A stretch of DNA of 9,255 bases. Origin: JBIOUF01 sp044866695 (lineage in GTDB: Bacteria > Actinomycetota > Actinomycetes > Propionibacteriales > Nocardioidaceae). The translations under genes and the position numbers were made by a program. Shown here in pieces: positions 1-6,096 of this stretch. The DNA lies in NCBI GenBank assembly GCA_044866695.1, contig JBIOUF010000009.1:1-9255 (forward strand), read 5' to 3'. Below the pieces are notes generated by a model. It was not told the origin of the DNA. It was given only the letters and a program-made list of their open reading frames with translations, and ran no database searches. Positions within the stretch are counted from its first letter, which is position 1, and each line of letters opens with the position of its first letter.

Positions 1-731
1 TCTACCCGCGCTCCTTGGACCTCGACGTGGTCTCCGCGCTGGTCCAGCTGGTCGCGGCGCCGTCGAGCCTGGCCACGACGATCCGGCTCATGGCCGGGCT
101 GGAGCTGGTCACCGAGGGGTTCGCCGAAGGTCAGGTCGGCTCCTCTGCGATGCCGCACAAGATGAACACGCGCTCCTGCGAGCGGGTAGGCGGGCTCGCG
201 GTGGTCCTGCGAGGACACCTCTCGATGGTCGGCGAGCTGGCCGGTGGCCAGTGGAACGAGGGCGACGTCTGGTGCTCCGTCGTACGCCGGGTGGCCCTGC
301 CGGACGCGTTCTTCGCCACCGACGGGCTGCTGCGGACCTTCCTCACGGTGCTGGAGGAGTTCGGGGCCTTCCCGGCCGTCGTGCAGCGCGAGCTGGACCG
401 CTACCTGCCCTTCCTGGCCACCACGAAGGTGCTGATGGCGGCCGTGCGGCGCGGCGTCGGCCGGGAGACCGCGCACGAGGCGGTCAAGGACGCCGCGGTC
501 GCCACCGCGCTCGACCTGCGTCGCGGCCGGGCGGACAACGACCTGTTCGCCCGCCTGGCCGCGGACCCGCGCCTCGGCCTGTCCGCGCAGGAGCTGGCCG
601 GACTGGTCGCGGAGCCGATCGACTTCACCGGGGCCGCCGTGGACCAGGTGCGCGCCGTGGTCCGCAGGGTCGAGCAGGTCGTTGCGCGGCACCCCGCCGC
701 CGCGGCGTACTCGCCCGGCCCGATCTTGTAG
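1..731 (+). CDS. purB: Adenylosuccinate lyase, C-terminal part (5' end outside window)
   Basis: PurB splits SAICAR to AICAR plus fumarate, and adenylosuccinate to AMP plus fumarate, in the cytoplasm. The reading frame is open from the window edge (first full codon at 3), so the N-terminal part is missing. The TTG at 15 is internal, not a start. The fumarase/aspartase superfamily signature GSSAMPHKMN is intact at 138-167; in this family it forms the flexible catalytic loop with the active serine. It is followed by the NEGD-type helix segment and an alpha-helical C-terminal domain. The 3' end looks complete, ending at TAG 729-731. A repeat element begins 4 nt after the stop. The next + strand gene, purC, encodes another enzyme of the pathway but lies 2.8 kb away behind a divergent/convergent pair. 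The family call is firm; only the missing N-terminus limits it. Confidence 0.95.
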   Translation, partial: YPRSLDLDVVSALVQLVAAPSSLATTIRLMAGLELVTEGFAEGQVGSSAMPHKMNTRSCERVGGLAVVLRGHLSMVGELAGGQWNEGDVWCSVVRRVALPDAFFATDGLLRTFLTVLEEFGAFPAVVQRELDRYLPFLATTKVLMAAVRRGVGRETAHEAVKDAAVATALDLRRGRADNDLFARLAADPRLGLSAQELAGLVAEPIDFTGAAVDQVRAVVRRVEQVVARHPAAAAYSPGPIL

Positions 732-735
732 GAGC

Positions 736-779
736 GGTGGTTGAGGAGGGCGAGCTTGCGGGCCCGTCTCGAAACCGCC
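736..779 (+). repeat. Dispersed intergenic repeat, copy A (3' of purB)
   Basis: A 44-bp element starts 4 nt after the purB stop, reading ggtggttgaggag at its left end and ctcgaaaccgcc at its right end. Its ends pair: 736-742 with 773-779 (seven pairs, one G-U), then GAG 743-745 with CTC 768-770 after a two-base bulge. It matches the reverse complement of copies B and C over both ends (ggt[t/c]gaggag ... cgtctcga). Seen directly: sequence, pairing and position. Inferred: REP-like element or transcript-end structure. There is no T-tract, so a classical intrinsic terminator is not proven. Confidence 0.7.
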
Positions 780-813
780 GGCGCATGGGCTCAGGTAGTG
801 CCATGGTGCAGCG

Positions 814-857
814 GTCTCGAGACGCCTCCGCTGGCGCTCCGGCTCCTCGACCAGCGG
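814..857 (-). repeat. Dispersed intergenic repeat, copy B
   Basis: This 44-bp unit is identical to copy C except at one base (G at 833, A at 879). On the - strand it starts ccgctggtcgaggagcc and ends cgtctcgagac. It is separated from copy C by only 2 nt, so B and C form a direct tandem pair. Both are in opposite orientation to copy A. Confidence 0.85.
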
Positions 858-859
858 GT

Positions 860-903
860 GTCTCGAGACGCCTCCGCTAGCGCTCCGGCTCCTCGACCAG
901 CGG
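860..903 (-). repeat. Dispersed intergenic repeat, copy C (3' of the two-helix membrane protein gene)
   Basis: This is the second unit of the tandem pair. It begins 5 nt beyond the stop codon (909-911) of the - strand gene, reading in that gene's direction. A gagcg tract sits between stop and element, as it does after purB. The core contains the 8-bp palindrome CGCTAGCG, and the ends can form a short bulged stem (GTC..GAG with CTC..GAC). It may help end or process the transcript; that role is inference. Confidence 0.85.
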
Positions 904-908
904 CGCTC

Positions 909-1715
909 TCAGACCGCCGTGGTCGGCCCGCGCAACGGCCAGCCGCGGGCGACCAGCGCGGCGGCGACGGCCTCCTCGTCCTGAGGGATGGGCGCCTGCC
1001 GGACCGGGACGCCGCCGTGGTCGTAGAACACCAACAGGACCAGTGCCCGCGAGTCGTCGCGCAGCCAGGCCACCGCGCCGACGTCGCGGCGGCGTACCGA
1101 CCACGAGCTGCGGTCGTACCCCACCCGGCTGCGCACCTCGTCCCGGGTGACCGTGAGCACGTCCGGGCGCGACACCAGCAGCGCCATCAGCCCCCAGCAG
1201 ACCAGGGCGACCCCGGCGACCAGGAGCGGCGGCACGGTCGGGTCCTCCACCACGGCCATCCGCCAGGTGAGCAGCCCGGCCACCAGGAGGACGGGCACGG
1301 ACAGGCAGCCGACCAGCCGGAGGCGCAGCCCGAGCCGGTCCCGCACCACGATCGGCGCGTCGTCCCGGGACGGCGCCGGACCCTGGTCGGCCGGCTCCGC
1401 CGTCGCGGACGCCTCCACGGGCAGCTGTGCGGCGTAGGCCTGGAGCCGCAGCCGCTCCGGGGTGCTGCCGAGGTCGGCCAGGCTGCCCAGCGACATGGTG
1501 TCGGCCGGCGCGCCCGGCGCGTGGGCGAGCACGACGACCAGCCGGGGGTCCGGGTCTCCCGACAGCCGCAGTCCGGCGACCTGGGCGCGAGGCAGCACCA
1601 GCTCGTGCTCGTGTGCGGCCTCGTCGCGCCAGACCAGCCCGGCCGGCTCGACGTGCAGCGCACCCCCTGGGATGCGCTGCCGGAAGCCCGGCTCGCCGGT
1701 CGGCCCACCGGTCAC
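909..1715 (-). CDS. Two-helix membrane protein of unknown function, possible duplicated PH-like domains
   Basis: Length is 268 aa from GTG at 1715. This start is chosen because GGGGGAGG (1721-1728) lies 5 nt upstream. The in-frame GTG at 1721 abuts that site, and no ATG exists nearer the upstream gene. Residues 1-100 look soluble and strand-rich (ALHVEPAGLVWRD..., then LRLSGDPDPRLVVVLAH), and residues 101-122 are an acidic/Pro linker. Two hydrophobic helices follow at about 133-153 and 162-181. A second strand-rich domain (DVLTVTRDEVRSRVG..., DVGAVAWLRDDSRALVLLVFY) runs to about 235, ending in a short helix. The repeated beta pattern on both sides of a helical hairpin resembles bacterial PH-like membrane proteins, but this is pattern-based inference. 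It lies 44 nt after the transporter gene on the same strand, so co-transcription is likely. I do not recognise a named family. Confidence 0.8.
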   Translation of the reverse strand: MTGGPTGEPGFRQRIPGGALHVEPAGLVWRDEAAHEHELVLPRAQVAGLRLSGDPDPRLVVVLAHAPGAPADTMSLGSLADLGSTPERLRLQAYAAQLPVEASATAEPADQGPAPSRDDAPIVVRDRLGLRLRLVGCLSVPVLLVAGLLTWRMAVVEDPTVPPLLVAGVALVCWGLMALLVSRPDVLTVTRDEVRSRVGYDRSSWSVRRRDVGAVAWLRDDSRALVLLVFYDHGGVPVRQAPIPQDEEAVAAALVARGWPLRGPTTAV

Positions 1716-1759
1716 GAACACCTCCCCCGAGAGCGGGTGTAGGAGACCGAGGGTAGAGG

Positions 1760-3373
1760 TCAGTGGATCGCCACCGGCGGCTGGCCCTGGTCGTCGAGGT
1801 AGTGGGACTCCTCGTGCTTGCGGGGCAGGAAGAACACCGGGACCAGGGTCAGCACTACCAGCACCCAGGCGACCCAGTACGTCTGCGCGAACGCGTCGGC
1901 CGCCGCGTCGAGCCCTCGTTCGACGAGCTCGACCGGCAGGCCGAGCTTGTCGAAGATCGCCGGCTGTGTGTTCGACATGATGGCGGCCTGCGCCTCGGTG
2001 AGGCCGTCCGGGAAGCCCGGGAGCTGGTCGGTGCCCGGGATCACCTTCGACGCGTTCAGGTGGTTGGTCAGCAGCACCGACGTCATCGCCACGCCGACCG
2101 AGCTGGCGATCTGCTGGGTGATGTTGAGCAGCGTCGACCCCCGCGCGACCTCGTGCGACTTCAGGGTGCGCAACGCGCTGGTGAACAGCGGCATCATCGT
2201 GCCGCCCATGCCCAGGCCCAGCACGACCAGGCAGACGATGATGAACCCGTACGACGTGTCCGCCTCGAGCTGGGTGAGGCCGAACATGCCGATGATGACG
2301 AGCACCATCCCGAACGGCACGATCCGGCCAACCGGCATCTTGTCCATCAGGCGGCCGGCGATCGGCATGGTGACCATGGCGCCGAGGCCCTGCGGGGCGA
2401 CCAGCAGGCCGGCTTGCAGGGTGGACTCGCCGCGGACCTGCTGGAAGTACGTCGGCACCAGCAGCAGCCCGCCGAAGAACGCCGCGGCGAACATGAACAT
2501 GGTGATCACCGACACCGCGAGGTTGCGGTCGCGGAACAGCCGCAGGTCCAGCAGCGGGTGCTCGGGGCGGAACGAGTGCCACACGAACCCCAGCATCAAG
2601 ACGACGCCCACCAGCATCGACACCCAGACGCGGGGCGCGGAGAAGTCGCCCCCCTCCGCCGGCAGCGAGGAGACACCGAAGAGGAACAGGGCCAGCCCCG
2701 GCGACATAAGCGCCATGCCGAGGAAGTCGAAGGACTCCGACGGCTGAGGGTTGTCCGGCTCCAGGACCCGCCATGCGTAGACCAGCGCGATGATGCCCAG
2801 CGGCAGGTTGATCAGGAAGATCCAGTGCCAGCTCGCAGTCTGGATCAGCCAGCCGCCCAGGATCGGGCCCATGATCGGCCCGAGCAGCATCGGCACGCCC
2901 ATGATGGCCATCAGCCGGCCCATCCGGTGCGGGCCGGCGGCCCTGGTCATGATGGTCATGCCGAGCGGCATCAGCATGCCGCCGCCGAGGCCCTGCAGCA
3001 CCCGGAAGCCGATCAGCGCGTTGATGCTCCATGCCGTCGCGCACAGCGCCGAGCCGGTGGTGAACAGGAAGATCGCGATCATGTAGGTCCGCTTGGTGCC
3101 GAACCGGTCGGCGGCCCAACCGGTCATCGGGATCACCGTGGCCAGGGCGAGGGTGTACGCCGTCACGGTCCACGCCACGTGGGAGTAGGCGATCTCCTCC
3201 CCCCCGCTGCTGAACTCGGCCTGGAACGTCGGCAGGGCGACGTTGACCACGGTGATGTCGAGGATCGACATGATCGCCCCGAGGATCACCACGCCGGCGA
3301 TCTTGAGGACCGCGGCGTCGATGTCGTCGGGGTAGTCCGGGTGGGTGAGCCGGCCGTTGGGCTGGGACGTCAT
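1760..3373 (-). CDS. MFS drug:H+ antiporter, DHA2 (EmrB/QacA-like) family, 14 helices
   Basis: This is a 537-aa inner-membrane transporter. Diagnostic DHA2 motifs are visible in order: motif D1 LDITVVNVALP (38-48, D39), motif A GWAADRFGTKR (85-95), motif B around R124 (RVLQGLGGG) and antiporter motif C GPIMGPILGG (165-174), then SWHWIFLINLPLG (181-193). A roughly 70-residue hydrophilic loop precedes the last helix (VAWVLVVLTLVPVFFLP), as usual for 14-helix members. The family exports drugs or other amphipathic compounds using the proton gradient; the substrate here cannot be read from sequence. The start is ATG 3371-3373, with AAGGGGG at 3378-3384 on the - strand as ribosome site. It heads a two-gene - strand unit. 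No regulator gene is adjacent, but an 11-bp direct repeat sits 30-51 nt upstream of the start. Confidence 0.95.
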   Translation of the reverse strand: MTSQPNGRLTHPDYPDDIDAAVLKIAGVVILGAIMSILDITVVNVALPTFQAEFSSGGEEIAYSHVAWTVTAYTLALATVIPMTGWAADRFGTKRTYMIAIFLFTTGSALCATAWSINALIGFRVLQGLGGGMLMPLGMTIMTRAAGPHRMGRLMAIMGVPMLLGPIMGPILGGWLIQTASWHWIFLINLPLGIIALVYAWRVLEPDNPQPSESFDFLGMALMSPGLALFLFGVSSLPAEGGDFSAPRVWVSMLVGVVLMLGFVWHSFRPEHPLLDLRLFRDRNLAVSVITMFMFAAAFFGGLLLVPTYFQQVRGESTLQAGLLVAPQGLGAMVTMPIAGRLMDKMPVGRIVPFGMVLVIIGMFGLTQLEADTSYGFIIVCLVVLGLGMGGTMMPLFTSALRTLKSHEVARGSTLLNITQQIASSVGVAMTSVLLTNHLNASKVIPGTDQLPGFPDGLTEAQAAIMSNTQPAIFDKLGLPVELVERGLDAAADAFAQTYWVAWVLVVLTLVPVFFLPRKHEESHYLDDQGQPPVAIH

Positions 3374-3402
3374 GAGGCCCCCTTGTGCGCATCTCTGGGG
3401 TG

Positions 3403-3424
3403 GTCGAGGTGGTGTCGAGGTGGC
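3403..3424. repeat. 11-bp tandem direct repeat upstream of the transporter gene
   Basis: GTCGAGGTGG occurs at 3403-3412 and again at 3414-3423, a period of 11 bp, close to one helical turn. On the - strand it reads CCACCTCGAC twice, 30-51 nt before the transporter start. It therefore falls in the leader or proximal promoter. It could bind a regulator as a direct-repeat operator, or be simple duplication. Function is inference. Confidence 0.6.
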
Positions 3425-3518
3425 TGCCGGTCGTTGCAGCCGTCGACGTAAGGCTAATCGGGCCGGCCACCGGATTATTCCCGCGCCAGGCTCGCAGCCA
3501 CCACAGCCCGGTGGTGAG

Positions 3519-3524
3519 TAGGGT
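3519..3524 (+). promoter_or_regulatory. Probable -10 box for leaderless purC mRNA
   Basis: TAGGGT fits the actinobacterial -10 pattern TAnnnT and lies exactly 7 nt before the purC ATG. Transcription would therefore begin at or within a base or so of the start codon. No convincing Shine-Dalgarno is present at the right distance and no clear -35 hexamer is visible. The acetyltransferase gene shows almost the same arrangement (TAGCGT, 7 nt, ATG). Confidence 0.5.
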
Positions 3525-3531
3525 CACCGCC

Positions 3532-4419
3532 ATGAGAGCCGTCCCCGGCCGGCCCGAGGCGCCGCGCGTCGAGGGCGCCGTCCACGTGCACTCGGGCAAG
3601 GTGCGCGACCTGTACCGCCTCTCCGACGGCCGGCTGCTGATGGTCGCCAGCGACCGGATCTCCGCGTTCGACTGGGTGCTGCCCACGACCATCCCGGACA
3701 AGGGCGAGCTGCTCACCCGCATGTCGCTGTGGTGGTTCGGCCAGCTCGGCCACCTGGTGCCGACCCACGTGCTCTCCACCGACGTGCCGGAGGCCGTGCG
3801 CGGCCGGGCGGTGGTCTGCGAGCCGCTGGACATGGTCGGCGTGGAGTGCGTGGCGCGGGGCTACCTCACCGGCAGCGGCCTGGCCGACTACCGGGCGAGC
3901 GGGCAGGTGTGCGGGGTGCGGCTGCCGCCGGGGCTGCGGGACGGCAGCCGGCTCGACCAGCCGATCTTCACCCCGGCGACCAAGGCGCCCCAGGGTCAGC
4001 ACGACCAGAACGTCACGCTGGAGCAGGTCGCGACGCACATCGGCGGCGACACCGCCGGGGAGCTCGAGGCGCTGACCCTGGCGATCTACGGACACGGGGA
4101 GCGGGTGGCCGCGGAGTGCGGGATCGTGGTGGCGGACACCAAGCTGGAGTTCGGCCGCCGCCGCGACGGCACGATCGTGCTCGCCGACGAGGTGCTCACC
4201 CCGGACTCCTCGCGGTTCTGGCCGGCCGACGGCTGGCAGCCCGGCCGGCCACCGCCGTCGTACGACAAGCAGATCGTGCGGGACTGGCTGGCCTCGCCCG
4301 CGAGCGGCTGGGACCGGGGCAGCGGCGAGCCTCCACCGCCGCTGCCCGGCGAGGTCGTCGAGCGCACCCGCCGGCGCTACGTCGAGGTCTTCGAGCGGCT
4401 CACCGGCGAGGTCTTCTAG
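3532..4419 (+). CDS. purC: Phosphoribosylaminoimidazole-succinocarboxamide (SAICAR) synthetase
   Basis: PurC joins CAIR and aspartate with ATP to make SAICAR in de novo purine synthesis (cytoplasm); PurB acts on its product. The 295-aa length matches the standalone bacterial/fungal-type enzyme. Conserved blocks in order: SGKVRDLY (21-28, nucleotide binding), SDRISAFDWVL (40-50), IPDKGELL (54-61), ARGYLTGSG (108-116), FTPATKAPQGQHD (146-158), ADTKLEFG (201-208), LADEVLTPDSSRFW (217-230) and YDKQIVRDWL (244-253). All key motifs are intact. ATG 3532 is chosen because the protein N-terminus fits the family there and a -10 box sits 7 nt upstream; the open frame extends to 3385 without homologous sequence. 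It is divergent from the transporter gene and precedes the ligase gene by 78 nt. In many actinobacteria purB and purC are close neighbours; here a - strand pair lies between them. Confidence 0.97.
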   Translation: MRAVPGRPEAPRVEGAVHVHSGKVRDLYRLSDGRLLMVASDRISAFDWVLPTTIPDKGELLTRMSLWWFGQLGHLVPTHVLSTDVPEAVRGRAVVCEPLDMVGVECVARGYLTGSGLADYRASGQVCGVRLPPGLRDGSRLDQPIFTPATKAPQGQHDQNVTLEQVATHIGGDTAGELEALTLAIYGHGERVAAECGIVVADTKLEFGRRRDGTIVLADEVLTPDSSRFWPADGWQPGRPPPSYDKQIVRDWLASPASGWDRGSGEPPPPLPGEVVERTRRRYVEVFERLTGEVF

Positions 4420-4455
4420 CCCCGCGAAGCCGCCCTGCGCGTCCCCGGGTTGGGC

Positions 4456-4461
4456 TACGTT
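4456..4461 (+). promoter_or_regulatory. Possible -10 box for the acyl-CoA ligase gene
   Basis: TACGTT matches TAnnnT and would place the transcript start near 4468, leaving a leader of about 30 nt that contains the strong ribosome site below. No convincing -35 element is visible. The alternative is read-through from purC, since no clear terminator is seen in the 78-nt gap. Confidence 0.3.
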
Positions 4462-4485
4462 GGGGCATCTCTTCGCGACCCGTGA

Positions 4486-4491
4486 CGGAGG
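4486..4491 (+). promoter_or_regulatory. Ribosome binding site deciding the ligase GTG start
   Basis: CGGAGG ends 6 nt before GTG at 4498. This supports GTG as the initiation codon although no ATG is available; the protein begins right at the family's usual N-terminus. Confidence 0.7.
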
Positions 4492-4497
4492 CGAGAC

Positions 4498-6048
4498 GTG
4501 CTCAACCTGGCCGTGCTGCTCGAAGACAGCGCCCGCAAGTTCCCCACCCGCGAGGCGGTGGTCCTCGGCGACACCCGGCTCACCTACGCCCAGGTGGACG
4601 CGGCGGCCAACCAGGTGGCGAACCTGCTGGTCTCCCGGGGACTGAAGCCCGGCGACGCGGTCGCGCTGACCTGCCCCAACCTGCCGTACTTCCCGATCGT
4701 CTACTACGGCATCCTCAAGGCCGGGTGCACGGTGGTCCCGCTCAACGTGCTCCTCAAGGGCCGGGAGATCGCCTACCACCTCGCCGACTCCGGCGCCCGG
4801 GCGTACTTCTGCTTCCAGGGGACCCCCGAGCTGCCGATGGGCACCGAGGGGTTCGCCGGCTTCGGGCAGTCCGACGGCTGCGAGCACTTCTTCATGGTGA
4901 CCGCCGACCCGACCGCCCCCTCGCCGGTCGACGGCACCGAGACGATGGGCGAGGCGGTTCGCGGCCAGAGCCCGTACTTCGAGTCGATGGTCACCACCGA
5001 GACCGACACCGCGGTGGTCCTCTACACCAGCGGTACGACGGGGCAGCCCAAGGGCGCCGAGCTGACCCACTCCAACCTGGTGCTCAACGCGCTGGAGAGC
5101 TCGCGCATGCTCGGTGCCCGGGTCGGCGAGCGGCACATCCTCGCGTTGCCGCTGTTCCACTCCTTCGGGTCGACGGTGCAGATGAACGCCGGCTTCGGCA
5201 GCGCCGCGACCCTGTACCTGGTGCCGCGGTTCGACCCGCAGGTGGTGCTGTCCCTGCTGCAGACCGAGGACATCACGTTCTTCGCCGGCGTGCCGACGAT
5301 GTACTGGGGACTGCTCGGGGCGCTGGCCGGCGACGCGGACGTGGACGTGGAGCGCATCGCCGGCAACATGCACATCGCGGTGTCCGGCGGGTCGAGCCTG
5401 CCGCTGGAGATCCTCAGGGAGTTCAAGGCCAGGTTCGGAGTCGACATCATGGAGGGCTACGGGCTCTCCGAGACCTCGCCGGTGGCGACGTTCAACCAGA
5501 AGGACCGGCCGCCCAAGCCGGGCTCCATCGGCTACCCGATCTGGGGCGTCGAGGTGAAGCTCGTCGACGACGACTGGAACCTCGTCGAGGGACCGGACCA
5601 GGTCGGCGAGATCGCGATCAAGGGACACCTGGTGATGAAGGGCTACCGGGGGCGGCCCGACGCGACCGCCGAGGTCATGAAGGACGGCTGGTTCCGCACC
5701 GGGGACCTGGCCCGCTGCGACGAGGACGGCTTCTACTTCATCGTCGACCGGGCCAAGGACATGATCATCCGCGGCGGGTTCAACGTGTACCCGCGGGAGG
5801 TCGAGGAGGTCCTGATGACTCACCCCGCGGTCTCGCTCGCGGCCGTCGTCGGCGTCCCGCACCCCTCCCACGGCGAGGAGGTCAAGGCCTACGTGATCAG
5901 GCAGCCCGGCGCCGAGCTCACCGACGACCAGCTGGTCGCCTGGTGCAAGGACACCATGGCCGCCTACAAGTACCCGCGGATCGTGGAGTTCCGCGACAGC
6001 CTGCCGATGACCGCGACGGGGAAGATCCTCAAGCGCGAGCTGACCTGA
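4498..6048 (+). CDS. Fatty-acyl-CoA ligase / AMP-forming acyl-CoA synthetase (FadD-like)
   Basis: This is a 516-aa ANL-superfamily enzyme that activates a carboxylic acid with ATP to an acyl-adenylate and transfers it to CoA. All core motifs are present: phosphate loop YTSGTTGQPKG (from Y176), GYGLSETSP (320-328, with E325), GWFRTGDLA with D403, hinge region DRAKDMIIRGGFNVYPREVEEVL (R418 in DRAKD) and the C-terminal TATGKILKREL with catalytic K509. The region SFGSTVQMN and VPTMYWGLL resembles medium/long-chain acyl-CoA synthetases, but the acyl substrate is not readable. It could also load a fatty acid or aromatic acid for secondary metabolism, although no carrier protein or synthase is nearby. 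The start is GTG with a good ribosome site. It is co-directional with purC (78 nt upstream), and the acetyltransferase promoter follows within 48 nt. Confidence 0.93.
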   Translation: MLNLAVLLEDSARKFPTREAVVLGDTRLTYAQVDAAANQVANLLVSRGLKPGDAVALTCPNLPYFPIVYYGILKAGCTVVPLNVLLKGREIAYHLADSGARAYFCFQGTPELPMGTEGFAGFGQSDGCEHFFMVTADPTAPSPVDGTETMGEAVRGQSPYFESMVTTETDTAVVLYTSGTTGQPKGAELTHSNLVLNALESSRMLGARVGERHILALPLFHSFGSTVQMNAGFGSAATLYLVPRFDPQVVLSLLQTEDITFFAGVPTMYWGLLGALAGDADVDVERIAGNMHIAVSGGSSLPLEILREFKARFGVDIMEGYGLSETSPVATFNQKDRPPKPGSIGYPIWGVEVKLVDDDWNLVEGPDQVGEIAIKGHLVMKGYRGRPDATAEVMKDGWFRTGDLARCDEDGFYFIVDRAKDMIIRGGFNVYPREVEEVLMTHPAVSLAAVVGVPHPSHGEEVKAYVIRQPGAELTDDQLVAWCKDTMAAYKYPRIVEFRDSLPMTATGKILKRELT

Positions 6049-6054
6049 CCGCGC

Positions 6055-6076
6055 GCTGAAAGCGGGCTGAAAGCGG
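6055..6076 (+). repeat. 11-bp tandem direct repeat over the acetyltransferase -35 region
   Basis: GCTGAAAGCGG occurs at 6055-6065 and is immediately repeated at 6066-6076. The second copy ends 7 nt before the -10 box at 6084, so it replaces the -35 region. Direct repeats with 11-bp spacing at this distance from a -10 are the layout used by OmpR/PhoB-fold activators, including SARP-type regulators. The binding protein is unknown and the role is inference. Confidence 0.65.
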
Positions 6077-6083
6077 GGGCGCC

Positions 6084-6089
6084 TAGCGT
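6084..6089 (+). promoter_or_regulatory. Probable -10 box for leaderless acetyltransferase mRNA
   Basis: TAGCGT is followed by 7 nt and then ATG 6097. There is no purine-rich ribosome site between the box and the ATG. The spacing and flanking bases nearly copy the purC arrangement (TAGsGTCmCyGCCATG), supporting leaderless transcription. Confidence 0.5.
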
Positions 6090-6096
6090 CCCTGCC

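Noticed and set aside
1763..3451. A 562-codon + strand frame opposite the transporter.
   Set aside because: Low-complexity His/Arg/Gln/Asp shadow of the transporter's codons, with no recognisable domain.
3434..3460. TTGCAG / TAATCG as a -35/-10 promoter pair for purC.
   Set aside because: Spacing is only about 15 bp and the match is weak. The TAGGGT box 7 nt before the ATG is a better candidate.
909..3833. A 974-codon open frame on the - strand that would fuse the two-helix membrane protein to a long N-terminal extension.
   Set aside because: The extension runs out of frame through the DHA2 transporter gene, whose own frame carries all family motifs. The extension is Arg/Pro/Gly-rich shadow sequence typical of GC-rich DNA. 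A good ribosome site and GTG at 1715 give the real start.
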